A DNA stretch of 64,000 nt from positions 6,103,001 to 6,167,000 of the forward strand of contig NZ_RAPS01000001.1 in the NCBI RefSeq assembly GCF_003610255.1, read 5' to 3'. The notes beneath the pieces are model-generated. The model made no database searches and was not told the origin of the DNA. It saw nothing but the letters and a program-made list of their open reading frames with translations. This DNA comes from Streptomyces sp. TLI_171 (GTDB lineage Bacteria; Actinomycetota; Actinomycetes; Streptomycetales; Streptomycetaceae). Both the position numbers and the translations under genes were made by a program. Below are positions 24,701-33,100 of the stretch, piece after piece (position 1 is the stretch's first letter; the number at the start of each line of letters is the position of its first letter).

Positions 24701-26418
24701 AGCAGGGCGGCGCCGCCCTTCGCCGGACCCGACCCCGCCACGGTGAGGGGCTGGGGTGTCGTGTCCGTGGCGTGGGTCGCGTCTTCGCCGGCTTCGCCGA
24801 GCGCACCCGTGGGAGCGGCGTGCTGGAGCACGGGAGCGGACGGGGCGGCGCCGCCCGACACCGGGCCCGCCGCGGCCGCGGCCGCCGCCCGCGACGACGC
24901 CGTCGCCGACCCGGCGGCGTCGACCGGCACACCCACACGGCCCGCGTACTCCACGCCGGCGACCGCGGCAGGCACAGCGACGGCGGCGGCGGTGCCGCGA
25001 GCGCCAGCAGCGGCCGGGGCGCGCGTGTCCTCCGAATCGGGGACGGAAACATCCGCGGTCGCGGTCGTGGTCGTGGGTCGTGGCAGCGCGGCAGACGCGG
25101 GCAGCGAACTCGCGGACTGCCGGGCGACAGGCTGCGGCCCCTGCCCGGAAGCGTGCCCGTCACGGAAAGCCGCACGCGTGTCACCGGAGTCCGCAGCCGA
25201 AGCACCCGCGGCCGCGGGCCGGGCAATCCCGGCAACCTCCGAGGGAAGCGCCCTGCCACGGTCGTGCACCTCGCGCGTCCCGACACGGGCCGCCGACGTG
25301 TCGTCGACACCGATCGCCCGGTCCGACCGCGCAGCCCCCCGCGTGCCCACCGCACCCGTGTCGGCCGCACTGTCCGCCGCACCGAACGCGGTGACGAGCC
25401 CCGGCAGCGAGGCCGGGCCCGTCGCGAGCGCCGCACCCGCAGCGGGAAGCCCGTTCAGGTGGGCCTCAAGACCCTCGAGGCCGTGCCCCTTGTCGAGGCC
25501 CAGGACGCCCTTCGCCCACTGGGCGCCCTCGAAGACGAAATGCTCAAAGACACTGCTCACCCCCGAACCCGCGAAACCCACCGGACTGAACCCCCCGCCG
25601 ACCACCGCCGCAACCGCCGCGCTCTCCAACAAGGCCTCGGTGACCGCGTTCGACCCCACACTCCACGGATGGCTGCGCCCCAACCCGGTCTTCGCCCCCA
25701 CCGCCTTCGCGAAAGCCGACCCCGACACCACCGAAAGCGCCGGCTTGTGCAAACCCCCGATGAACGCGCCCATCGCACCCGACCTGGCGATACCCCTCCA
25801 GTCGTACCCGCGCCGACGAAACCCGCTCGGCGCCCCGTCGATCATGAACGTCTGCGCCGCGAAACTCGTCAACGACTCCGACAACGCCTCCAACGCCGCC
25901 GCCGCACCCAACCGCCCCACCCGCGTCAACCGCACCAGCCGCACCAGCAACCGCACCCGCGCCCGCGCCATCAACAACGCCCGCTGCACACCCGCCCACG
26001 CCGGGAAGAACGGCTCCAACATCTCCAGAACCACAAGCTCCACGAAAAGCTGCACCAGCTCCGCGACCAACTCGACCTTGCCCTCGAAGATCTGCGACGC
26101 CGTACCACGCTGAACCCCCGACACCGACGACACCTGCCCCCGCACCCCGCGCAGCAGACCCCCGCCACCATCCGTGAACTGCCCCATCGCCCGCACGAAC
26201 TGCTCACGCGTCTCCGAAGGCAAATGCCGCGCCGCATTACGCACCGCATCATCGACATCCGCCTCGAAATCCCGGATCAACGCCCCGACCCGCGCCAGAC
26301 CCTCCGACGACTCCAACGCCAACGACGCACTCGCCTGCGGAAAAAACGACCCCGTCAACACAAACATCAAAACATCCAACACCGAGCCACGCCCCACCAC
26401 CGGCTCAGCCACCACCAC
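21586..26418 (-). CDS. Giant T7SS effector 1, N-terminal part (WXG100/CpnT-like export module)
   Basis: GTG 26418 begins VVVAEPVVGRGSVLDVLMF; it was chosen by matching giant effector 2. Residues 1 to about 310 resemble the WXG100-like/CpnT N-terminal domain of actinobacterial secreted toxins: VLTGSFFPQASASLALESSE, helices around LPSETREQFVRAMGQF, then VELVAELVQLFVELVVLEML and an AQTFMIDGAPSGFRRRGYDW-type glycine-rich segment. A 300-400 residue Ala/Gly/Thr linker follows. Then come two ~90-residue repeats (LLWQAFENSPALVRVM; ALWRAFENSRALVRVM) between two copies of a block ending VAYGLWWDPEQVRAGLAALP. The frame runs into stop 21586 because of a one-base slip near 21765, and the real product continues in the entry at 17036-21790. 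Confidence 0.72.
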   Translation of the reverse strand: MVVAEPVVGRGSVLDVLMFVLTGSFFPQASASLALESSEGLARVGALIRDFEADVDDAVRNAARHLPSETREQFVRAMGQFTDGGGGLLRGVRGQVSSVSGVQRGTASQIFEGKVELVAELVQLFVELVVLEMLEPFFPAWAGVQRALLMARARVRLLVRLVRLTRVGRLGAAAALEALSESLTSFAAQTFMIDGAPSGFRRRGYDWRGIARSGAMGAFIGGLHKPALSVVSGSAFAKAVGAKTGLGRSHPWSVGSNAVTEALLESAAVAAVVGGGFSPVGFAGSGVSSVFEHFVFEGAQWAKGVLGLDKGHGLEGLEAHLNGLPAAGAALATGPASLPGLVTAFGAADSAADTGAVGTRGAARSDRAIGVDDTSAARVGTREVHDRGRALPSEVAGIARPAAAGASAADSGDTRAAFRDGHASGQGPQPVARQSASSLPASAALPRPTTTTATADVSVPDSEDTRAPAAAGARGTAAAVAVPAAVAGVEYAGRVGVPVDAAGSATASSRAAAAAAAGPVSGGAAPSAPVLQHAAPTGALGEAGEDATHATDTTPQPLTVAGSGPAKGGAALLTTAAPAPATAGTDPTASGTAPVTTAGTAFTGLAAAGTDSAVSGTASVVGPAGTAPVGSAVPVVGDRSAPRGAVVVGPGPDLVGQEVAGQNGPQARGAAPAAAAPGVQSAEGVAADGATGGTRSVGDPVLQSAARTAPGPQSSGAEASGAVASGSDAGRVVVDGLVVPGTAAEAGGGGEGSARRRDVQSSTAADRVLAALNGTDPAAGAPVRIETTGEDAPASGASEVVMGTGGATGGVPASAGSGDASDASVGSGGSVGSSSVVRPRLEGEVPAEEEEEVPAGEGEVPVGGDVPQPGIGSAGGVDGGEAGVLVGVEALVGVLVGSRMGEFGDAEGLWRGLREMAGASRAERLLVEAYAELRPFLERPLLMGVEHGGTLRVRRSVALKVAYGLWWDPEQVRAGLAALPGRVTGPSGLPGGVEPGGAVGAQGRRAGAAAGPWDVAESAAAPGVEAVELEQLVQTHSGLVLDQAGGTLLWQAFENSPALVRVMTAAAPHELFKMRGRTILLGMLTSEGAAEEDDDGMREFLTRYQVLDPVEGVETGPDAMEEEAAFELDHLLDAHASLKSDEAGGTALWRAFENSRALVRVMLDASPQEMSVLRRDSEQLLGMPGFAQAASADNDAAVRAFLTLHGVLGAGAGRVSVAPWGEGSWSLPGGLRSGSGDASDASVGSSSVVRPRLEGEVPAEEEEVPAGEGEVPVGGDVPQPGIGSAGGVDGGEAGVLAGVEALVGVLVGSRMGEVGDAEGLWRGLREMAGPVRAERLLVEAYAELRPFLERPLLMGVEHGGTLRVRRSVALKVAYGLWWDPEQVRAGLAALPGRRFGRAVLPGGAKKRRRGEDTGQDTAGAGSSRGEGAGTGVDARSAGRSTRSAAVAEEEHAELMGGPLGPDDDLFGDDDQADGLLLSAFTPSAPGLALPGPGLALPGPGLALPGSGVGVPGAGVGFVSGAAGAAGAGGVDAVVPVVLVGPELSVGCGGGRGRGRGWRVIVRRRVSISGSGGFITRWSGSGCSGCWRCCWYPGGGRGRTSWSWGSRRPGV
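22241..22717 (-). repeat. ~480-bp direct repeat inside effector 1, copy b
   Basis: It matches 23474-23972 almost base for base. It encodes VGGDVPQPGIGSAGGVDGGE through LLMGVEHGGTLRVRRSVALK and AYGLWWDPEQVRAGL. Small indels lie in the Glu-rich and Ser-rich parts. Confidence 0.85.
23474..23972 (-). repeat. ~480-bp direct repeat inside effector 1, copy a
   Basis: Partner of 22241-22717. This copy is slightly longer, with extra codons in the poly-Glu run and in the DASVGSGGSVGSSS region. A diverged third relative lies in effector 2 at about 43930-44160 (GALYAEAYRVAPYL...). Confidence 0.85.
24708..26418 (-). repeat. Inverted ~1.7-kb duplication, left arm
   Basis: It codes for the N-terminal module and first linker of effector 1. 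It corresponds to 41338-43062 on the plus strand with near identity. The main difference seen is a shorter ACGACC run and about a dozen altered residues beside it. Confidence 0.9.
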
Positions 26419-26481
26419 ACACCACCCCCCACACCCACCCCAGCCGAAAACACCCCCACCAACCCACCAACACAACCCTGC

Positions 26482-26560
26482 ACACCAGAACAAATGTCAG
26501 GAACGGCCCCACGATATTCGGCCGTAGTACGGCACCCGCGGACACCAAAACCTGCCCGAA
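26482..26560 (-). promoter_or_regulatory. Conserved upstream block of effector 1 with inverted repeat
   Basis: It aligns over about 79 bp with 41200-41278 upstream of effector 2. GGTGTCCGCGGGTGCCGTAC is identical in both. An inverted repeat ACGGCC (26503-26508) / GGCCGT (26520-26525) is kept. Probably a shared promoter/operator region. Confidence 0.5.
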
Positions 26561-26626
26561 GGGTCTGTAAAGAACGGCTCTGCCCCGTCAGGGAGTGTCA
26601 TGAATCAGTGGCCGTTGTCTTTCCGA

Positions 26627-28291
26627 GGGTCTGTCCAGTGAACGGCTCTGTCCCGTAATCGGTGGTGACGAGGTGTGACGGTCGTCGTTGGCATGGTGTG
26701 CGTGATGTCAACAAGCTTGTGGGCGTGGTGTTTTCGGGCCTGTCAGCCTTGGTCGTCGAGGGTGTGGCGGACGAGGGCGAGGTCATCCGGGTGTCGGCGC
26801 GGACGCGGGACAATCCGGTGCCGTGCCCGGCGTGCGGGCGGCCGTCGGGGCGGGTGCACGGCTTCCACGGGCGGAGGGTCGCGGACGTCCCGGTCGACGG
26901 GCGGAGGGTCGTGGTGTCGGTGCGGCTGCGGCGGCTGGTGTGCCCAGTGCTCGGCTGCTCGCGGCAGACGTTCCGCGAGCAGGTCCCCGGCGTCGTGGAG
27001 CGCTACCAGCGCCGCACCAGACGACTTTCCGACCAACTCGGTGCCGTGGTCAAGGAGTTAGCGGGCCGGGCGGGTGCCCGCCTCTCTCGCGCGCTGACGT
27101 GCGCAATCTCCCGCTCGACCGCCCTTCGTCTACTGATGCGCCAGACGCTGCCGCCCCGTCGCGTCCCGCGCGTGCTCGGCGTCGACGACTTCGCCCTCAA
27201 GCGCCGGCACCGCTACGCGACCGTGCTCATCGACGCCGAGACCGGCGAGCGGATCGACGTCCTGCCCGGCCGCACCACCCAGGCCCTGACCGCGTGGCTG
27301 CACGAGCACCCCGCGATCGAGGTGGTCTGCCGGGACGGATCCGGCTGCTACGGAGAGGCGATCCGCCAGGCCCTGCCCGAAGCGGTGCAGGTCAGCGACA
27401 GATGGCACCTCTGGTCGAACCTGTGCCACAGGGTCTTGGCCGAGGTCCGCTCCCACGCCGCCTGCTGGGCCACCGCCGTGAACCCCGTCCGACCCGGTGG
27501 CATGCGCGAGCAGACCACCCGCGAGCGGTGGCACAAGGTCCACGACCTGCTCGGCCAGGGCGTCGGCCTGCTCGAATGCGCCCGCAGACTCGACGTCGCC
27601 CTGAACACCGTCAAGCGGTACTCCCGCATGAAGGAGCCCACTGGCGATCACCGCGCGCCTCGCTACAAGCCCACGCTCGTCGACCCTTACCGCGAGCACC
27701 TGCGCAGGCGCCGGGCCGAGGACCCCGCAGTGCCGGTCACCCACCTCCTGCGCGAGATCAAGGAACTCGGCTATACCGGCAGCGCGAACCTGCTGGTCCG
27801 CTACCTCACCCAAGGCCGCGCCGAGGGCGACAGGCCCGTCACCACGCCGAAGCACTTCGCCCGCCTCCTGCTCACCCGCCCCGAGAACCTCCGCGACAAG
27901 GACACCTCACTCCTGCAGGAACTCGTCCAGACCTGCCCCGAGATGGCCGAACTCGCATGCCTCACGCACGAGTTCGCCACGCTGCTGGCACCGGCCGAGG
28001 GCAACGCCGCAAAGCTCACCGACTGGATCACCAAGGTCCGCACCGCCGACCTTCCCCAGCTGCACTCCTTCGCCAAAGGTCTCGAACTCGACCGCACCGC
28101 CGTCAATGCCGGACTCACCCTCCCCTACAGCAACGGCCGCACCGAGGGCGTCAACACCCGAACCAAACGGATCATGCGGCAGATGCACGGCCGAGCCGGC
28201 TTCCCTCTGCTCCGCCACCGAATCCTCCTCCCGTGATCACCACACAGCGTCACCACCGATTACGGGACAGAGCCGTTCACTGGACAGACCC
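26627..28291 (+). mobile_element. ISL3-family insertion sequence, 1665 bp
   Basis: 44-bp perfect terminal inverted repeats (26627-26670 and 28248-28291, starting GGGTCTGTCCAGTGAACGGC). The flanks carry a 31-bp direct repeat, 26596-26626 and 28292-28322, far longer than the usual 8-bp ISL3 target duplication. Confidence 0.9.
26698..28236 (+). CDS. ISL3-family transposase
   Basis: About 512 residues from GTG 26698 (VRDVNKLVGVVFSGLSALVV); an in-frame GTG at 26662 is an alternative start. The N-terminal zinc finger CPACGRPSGRVHGFHGR with a further CPVLGC pair is followed by the DDE_Tnp_ISL3 core: RVPRVLGVDDFALKRRHRYA (first Asp), VVCRDGSGCYGEAI (second Asp) and the C-terminal YSNGRTEGVNTRTKRIMRQM with the catalytic Glu. 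Full length, with intact ends on both sides, so probably functional. Confidence 0.9.
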   Translation: MRDVNKLVGVVFSGLSALVVEGVADEGEVIRVSARTRDNPVPCPACGRPSGRVHGFHGRRVADVPVDGRRVVVSVRLRRLVCPVLGCSRQTFREQVPGVVERYQRRTRRLSDQLGAVVKELAGRAGARLSRALTCAISRSTALRLLMRQTLPPRRVPRVLGVDDFALKRRHRYATVLIDAETGERIDVLPGRTTQALTAWLHEHPAIEVVCRDGSGCYGEAIRQALPEAVQVSDRWHLWSNLCHRVLAEVRSHAACWATAVNPVRPGGMREQTTRERWHKVHDLLGQGVGLLECARRLDVALNTVKRYSRMKEPTGDHRAPRYKPTLVDPYREHLRRRRAEDPAVPVTHLLREIKELGYTGSANLLVRYLTQGRAEGDRPVTTPKHFARLLLTRPENLRDKDTSLLQELVQTCPEMAELACLTHEFATLLAPAEGNAAKLTDWITKVRTADLPQLHSFAKGLELDRTAVNAGLTLPYSNGRTEGVNTRTKRIMRQMHGRAGFPLLRHRILLP

Positions 28292-28303
28292 TGTCATGAA
28301 TCA

Positions 28304-28906
28304 GTGGCCGTTGTCTTTCCGAACGTGGAAGCCGCGTTTCAGCTGGTCAGGCATGGTGCGGGTGGATCTGCGGCAGAGGTGGTGTGTGATGTCGTCTCGT
28401 CGGGGAGGTTCCGGATGCCGTCGGTTGTGGGGTTGTTGGAGGCGAGGGAGTCGGCCGCGCGGGTTCGGGTGGAGGAGCTTCGCGTGGAGGCGGATCGGAT
28501 CCTGGCTGAACTCTCGGAGGCGGAGGCCTTGTTGGAGCGTCGGATCATCGCGCTCATGGAGTTGACGGAGGCTCTGGCCGCGGATGCTCAGCCGGAGGAG
28601 CCGGTCGGGCCGGTGCCGGTTCCGGTGGTGGCGAAGGAGCCGGTGGCCGGATCGGTGGTGCCCGGCTGGCGGGAGGGCATGACGGTGCAGGCGCTCGCGC
28701 CCGAGTATCGGAGGCTGCTGGCCGTGCTGGAGGCCGGGGCCGGCCCGGAAGGGCTGCGAGCGAAGGAGCTGGCCGGGCTGCTGGGTGGGGAGCTGGTGTC
28801 GGCGAAGGTCGAGGGCGTGCGGGTGAAGGCGAAGCGGCTGGCCGCGCGGGGCTGGCTGGCCGAGGAACGCCCCGGGGTGTTCACGCCGCGAGGAACAACC
28901 GGGTGA
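28304..28906 (+). CDS. Element X hypothetical protein
   Basis: About 200 residues from GTG 28304 (VAVVFPNVEAAFQLVRHG). It has an N-terminal helical part, a coiled coil (ESAARVRVEELRVEADRILA), a Pro/Val-rich hinge, and a C-terminal winged-helix-like region (LRAKELAGLLGGELVSAKVE; VKAKRLAARGWLAEERPGVF). The winged-helix look suggests DNA binding. The last few residues may come from the adjoining IS5, since the two genes overlap by 26 bases tail to tail. The start codon sits inside the element's left inverted repeat. No known function; I infer an accessory gene of the mobile element. Confidence 0.6.
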   Translation: MAVVFPNVEAAFQLVRHGAGGSAAEVVCDVVSSGRFRMPSVVGLLEARESAARVRVEELRVEADRILAELSEAEALLERRIIALMELTEALAADAQPEEPVGPVPVPVVAKEPVAGSVVPGWREGMTVQALAPEYRRLLAVLEAGAGPEGLRAKELAGLLGGELVSAKVEGVRVKAKRLAARGWLAEERPGVFTPRGTTG

Positions 28907-29693
28907 CCTGGCGGGCGCGGTTCCGGGCGAGTCGGCGTCCCATGAGCATGGTCATCGACCACAGGACGGCGGCTTCGCTGCTGGCGGGCAGGGTCTCGTA
29001 GTCGCGGGCCAGGCGGCGTGAGCGCATCAGCCAGGCCAGGGTCCGCTCGACGACCCACCTGCGAGGCAGCACGACGAACCCGCTCTGGGCGTCGCTGCGT
29101 TTGACGATCTCGAGCGTGAGCCGGAGCGTGTCTTTGGCCCAGTCGACCAGGCGTCCGGTGTAGCCGCCGTCGGCCCACAGCAGTCGAATCGTCCGGTAGC
29201 GGGCGACGAGGTGGGGCAGCATGCCGCAGGCGGCGTCGCGGTCGGTGGTGTCGGCCGGGGTGACCAGAACCATCAGCAGGAGCCCGAGGCAGTCCACGAT
29301 GATGTGCCGCTTGCGGCCGTTGGTCTTCTTGGCGCCGTCGAAGCCCCTTGATGAGGCCGGCACGGACGCGGCGCCCCGGATGGACTGCGAGTCGATGATC
29401 GCCGCGGTCGGTTCGGCGTTGCGGCCCTCGCTCCCGCGGACCTTGCGGCGGAGCCGGTCGTGGAACTCCCTGACCAGCCCTCGGTCGCGCCAGCGGCGCC
29501 AGAAGGCGTAGACCCGGTCCCAGGCGGGGAAGTCGACCGGCATCGCGCGCCATTTGATGCCGTTGTCGACCAGGTAGCGGATTGCATCCAGCATCTGCCG
29601 GTGGCAGTGGGCCTCCGGCTGACCGCCCCTGCCGTTCATCCACGCCGGCACGGGCAGCAGGTCCTTGATCTCGGACCATTCGGCGTCCGTCAT
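28881..29693 (-). CDS. IS5-family transposase
   Basis: 270 residues from ATG 29693 (MTDAEWSEIKDLLPVPAWMN). The DUF4096 N-terminal region (DAIRYLVDNGIKWRAMPVDF) is followed by the DDE core with AAIIDSQSIRGA (first Asp), KTNGRKRHIIVDCLGLLLMV, LLWADGGYTG (second Asp) and RRWVVERTLAWLMRSRRLAR (Glu). It looks complete and single-frame, unlike the IS427-type element at 16152. Its stop codon falls inside the element X gene. Confidence 0.88.
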   Translation of the reverse strand: MTDAEWSEIKDLLPVPAWMNGRGGQPEAHCHRQMLDAIRYLVDNGIKWRAMPVDFPAWDRVYAFWRRWRDRGLVREFHDRLRRKVRGSEGRNAEPTAAIIDSQSIRGAASVPASSRGFDGAKKTNGRKRHIIVDCLGLLLMVLVTPADTTDRDAACGMLPHLVARYRTIRLLWADGGYTGRLVDWAKDTLRLTLEIVKRSDAQSGFVVLPRRWVVERTLAWLMRSRRLARDYETLPASSEAAVLWSMTMLMGRRLARNRARQVTRLFLAA

Positions 29694-30112
29694 GTCGGAG
29701 TCGTAACGTCGAACACGTTCACCATGGTCAGCCGCGTTCCCGTACCGGTGTGCGAGGCAATCACACTGCGAGCGCGTCGAGTTGGACTGTCCCGGCGTGA
29801 TGGCGTACAACTGCGGCAACAGGGCCTCCCTGGTGCTTCTTCGGCTTCAACACCCAGGAGCTGCACCGGAGGCCCTGTCTTCATGCGCCCACCATCCCGC
29901 GATCACCCGAACGAGACTCCCGTTCGATCGACAACCCCCGCGAGCGGTACGACAACGGCTACTAAGGTCGGGCGGCTGGCTGGCAAGGCGTGCTGGTGGG
30001 CCGGACAGGATGCGGCCGAGCGGCGCTGTAGCCGTCGGTCATGACCTCGACACGACCGTCTGATGGTGGTCGCGTCGAGGGTTGTCCGGCTCGCCGTACC
30101 GGGATGGCTGTA
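29694..30112. other. IS remnants between element X and eccC
   Basis: Contains ACAGGGCCTCC (29820) and GGAGGCCCTGT (29868-29878), inverted ends of an otherwise missing IS only 59 bp apart. It also holds the element X right end (29903-29962) and about 150 bp without a recognisable gene before the eccC stop. Confidence 0.5.
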
Positions 30113-33100
30113 TCAGCTTCCGGTCGGTGCCAAGGCCGTTTGGACCATGGTGATCCGGCGCCGCTGGACGTGGAAGGCGCGTCCTGGAGGGAGCAGCTTG
30201 GGTCGTACGCCGTCGATGAACTGACCCTCGGAGCGCGGGCAGGACATCACCAGCACGGTGTTGCCCGCGTCGCGGACGCGGCGCAGCAGCGGGTCGCCGA
30301 TGCCTCGGGCGGCGTTTGCGGCGGCGCGGGCCACCACCAAGTGCAGGCCGATCTCGTAGCCGAGGTTGAGGTGGGGGAGGAGCGCGTTGAACGGGTTGTC
30401 AAGCGGTGACTCCAGCATCTCGTAGTCGTCGATCAGGACGAACAGCCGCGGTCCCGTCCACCAGTCACACAGCCGCATTCGGGCCGGCGGGATGTCCTCG
30501 CCCGGTGTTCGCTCCCGCATGGCCTCGGCCACGCCGTCCACGTACTCCTTGACCGACTCAGCGCTGACCGCGTGACCGAGGCGGTACTCGGGCGGAACCG
30601 CCTCGACCAGTTCGCGCCGTTGGTCCACCACCAGAATGCGCGCCTCGGCGGGGGTGAACCGCGAGGTGATGGCGAGGGCGGCCGTCCGTAGCAGGTTGGT
30701 CTTGCCGCTCTCGGTGTCGCCGATCGCCATCAGGTGCGGGCTCTCGGCGAAATCGTGCCAGAGCGTGCCGAGTTCGGTCTCCTCGACACCGATCGCCAGC
30801 CGCGTTCCGGCTGCGGCGGGCAACTGCTGCCACGGCAGTTCGGCTGGCAGCATCCGGACGGCTGGGGCACCGGGTCGGCCCGCCCACTGGAGGGTCACCG
30901 CCTCACACAGCGCGGTCACGGCCTCCGGCAGATCTTCCGGTCCCGAGGCGCTGTCGATACGCGGCAGCGCGGCTTGGAAGTGCAGCTTGGTCTGCGAGGT
31001 GAGGCCGCGTCCGGGGGTGTCCCTGGGCACGGTCGCCGCCTTGCGGCTGTCTACGAGGGAGTCCATCGGGTCGCCCATCCGCAATTCCAGACGGGTGCCC
31101 GCGCTGTCTCGGATCGCGGGGGAGAGTTCCATCCACCGACTCACGGACACCACCACGTGCACGCCGTAGTTGAGGCCGCGCTGTGCCAGTTTCGGGATCT
31201 CCTCCAGGAGGGGGTCGAAGTCCTGCTTGAACGATGCCCAGCCGTCGATGACCAGGAAGACGTCGCCGTGGTCCTCCGCGGCGAACTCCCCCCGGGCCCG
31301 GCGCCGCCGGTAGTCGGCCATCGACTCCACACCATGGTCCATGAACAGCCGCTCGCGGCGGGTCAGCACCGTGGTGACCTCAGAGACCGTGCGCTGCACC
31401 CGGTCGGGGTCCAACCGACCTGCCACTCCGCCGACATGGGGAAGACCGTCCAGGGAGGACAGCGTGCCGCCGCCCAGGTCGAGCAGGTAGAACTGCAGTT
31501 CCCTGGGGCTGTGGCCGAGCGCCAGCGAAGCGACCAGGGTCCGCAGCAGCGTCGACTTGCCGCTCTGCGGGCCTCCTGCCACCACCACGTGACCGCCGGC
31601 TCCGGACAAGTCCACCCGGAGCAGTTCGCGGGTCTGGTCGAACGGCCGGTCCACGATGCCCACCGCCGCCGTCAACGGAGGCTCCGCCGTGCGGCCCACC
31701 GTCACCAAACCGAGCACTGTGTGCGGTTCCAGCGGGGGCAGCAGCTGATCCAGGCCGGGGGAGGCGGCCAGCGGCGGCAGCCACACCCGATAGGCGGGCG
31801 GCCCGGAGTCCTTCAGCGCCGCGACCGCCAGTTCGAGCAGGGTCTCGCTCCCGGGCTCCTCCGACGGGTCCGGCTGCTCCGCGACGTTGCTCTGCCGGGG
31901 CACCACCCACGACGAGGACCAGGGCACGATCTGGCTTGCGGCCCGCGCCCGTTGCGCCGAGCGGCTCCGGCCCTTGTAGGTGCCGGACACGTACGCGGCA
32001 CGGAAGCGCAACAGCTCCTCCATACCGGTCTTCAGGTAACCGTTGCCGGGCTCCGGCGGCAGCTGGTACGCGTCGGGCACGCCGAGCACGCCCCGGCTCT
32101 CCATCGCCGAGAAGGTCCGAAGTCCGATCCGGTATGACAGGTGTCCCTCCAACTGGTGCACCCGGCCCTCGTCCAGCCGCTGCGACGCCAGCAGCAGATG
32201 CACGCCCAGCGAACGGCCGAGCCGGCCGATCATCACGAACAGATCCATGAAGTCCCGGTGAGCGGACAGTAGTTCGGAGAACTCGTCGACCACGACGAAC
32301 AGGCTCGGCAACGGCATCAACGGAGCGCCCGCCGCCCTCGCCCGCTCGTACTCCAGCGCCGAGACGTGGTTGCCGGCCTGCCGCAGCAGCTCCTGGCGGC
32401 GCATCAGCTCACCGTGCAGGGCGTCCTTCATCCGCTCGACCAGCGCCGCCTCGTCCGACAGGTTCGTGATCACCGCCGAGACGTGCGGCAGGGCGTCCAG
32501 GCCGAGGAACGTCGCACCGCCCTTGAAGTCGACCAGGACGAAGTTCAGCCGCTCCGAGGAGTGGGACAGCGCCAGCGACAGCACCAGCGTCCGCAGCAGC
32601 TCGCTCTTGCCGGAACCGGTCGCGCCGATCAGCATCCCGTGCGGGCCCATGCCGCCCTGTGCCGACTCCTTGATGTCAAGGTCCACCGGTGCGCCGTTGC
32701 CCGCGACACCGATCGGCACCTTCAGGTGCCGCGCCTCGCTCCGGCCCCGCCACAGGGTGGCCGGGTCGAAAGCCCGCAGGTCGCTGATGCCCAGCAGACC
32801 CGTCAGCTGGATGTCGCCGGCGGGGGACTCCACGCTCTCGCCGCCCGTCGACGTCCGGTACGGGGCGAGCGCGCGGGCGAGGGCCGCGGCGCCGGCCGGG
32901 CCCAGCAGGTCCGGCACTCCCAGCGGCGTCGACTGCTCGCGCCGGTCGCGGTCCGTGCGCACGAGGTTCAGGTACCCTTCTGCGGCCTCGAGGCGCAGCG
33001 TCGTCCGCCCCGCCCGCCATCGCAGCGCCTGAGACAGATCCACCGCCACCGCGTTGCGGTATCCCGAGCCGTCGAAGCGGTGGCCGGCAGGCACACTGCC

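Larger units (their letters stand above)
26604..29962 (+). mobile_element. Element X, copy 2 (interrupted)
   Basis: The left end AGTGGCCGTTGTC lies at 26604 (repeated at 28303 after the ISL3 insertion). The right end GACAACGGCTACT lies at about 29950-29962, preceded by the 56-bp segment that also ends copy 1. Between them lie an ISL3-family element, the complete element X gene and an IS5-type transposase. Just outside, at 26561, is a GGGTCTGTAAAGAACGGCTC sequence that resembles an ISL3 terminus. Confidence 0.5.

Noticed and set aside
22006..26658. A 1,550-codon plus-strand frame opposite the effector 1 N-terminus
   Set aside because: Arg/Pro/His-rich composition with no motif, and a mirrored counterpart (41161-43023 minus) appears opposite effector 2 simply because the DNA is duplicated.
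29820..29878. Inverted ACAGGGCCTCC / GGAGGCCCTGT as a terminator
   Set aside because: The 37-bp spacer and the resemblance to known IS termini fit fused ends of a deleted IS better than a terminator.
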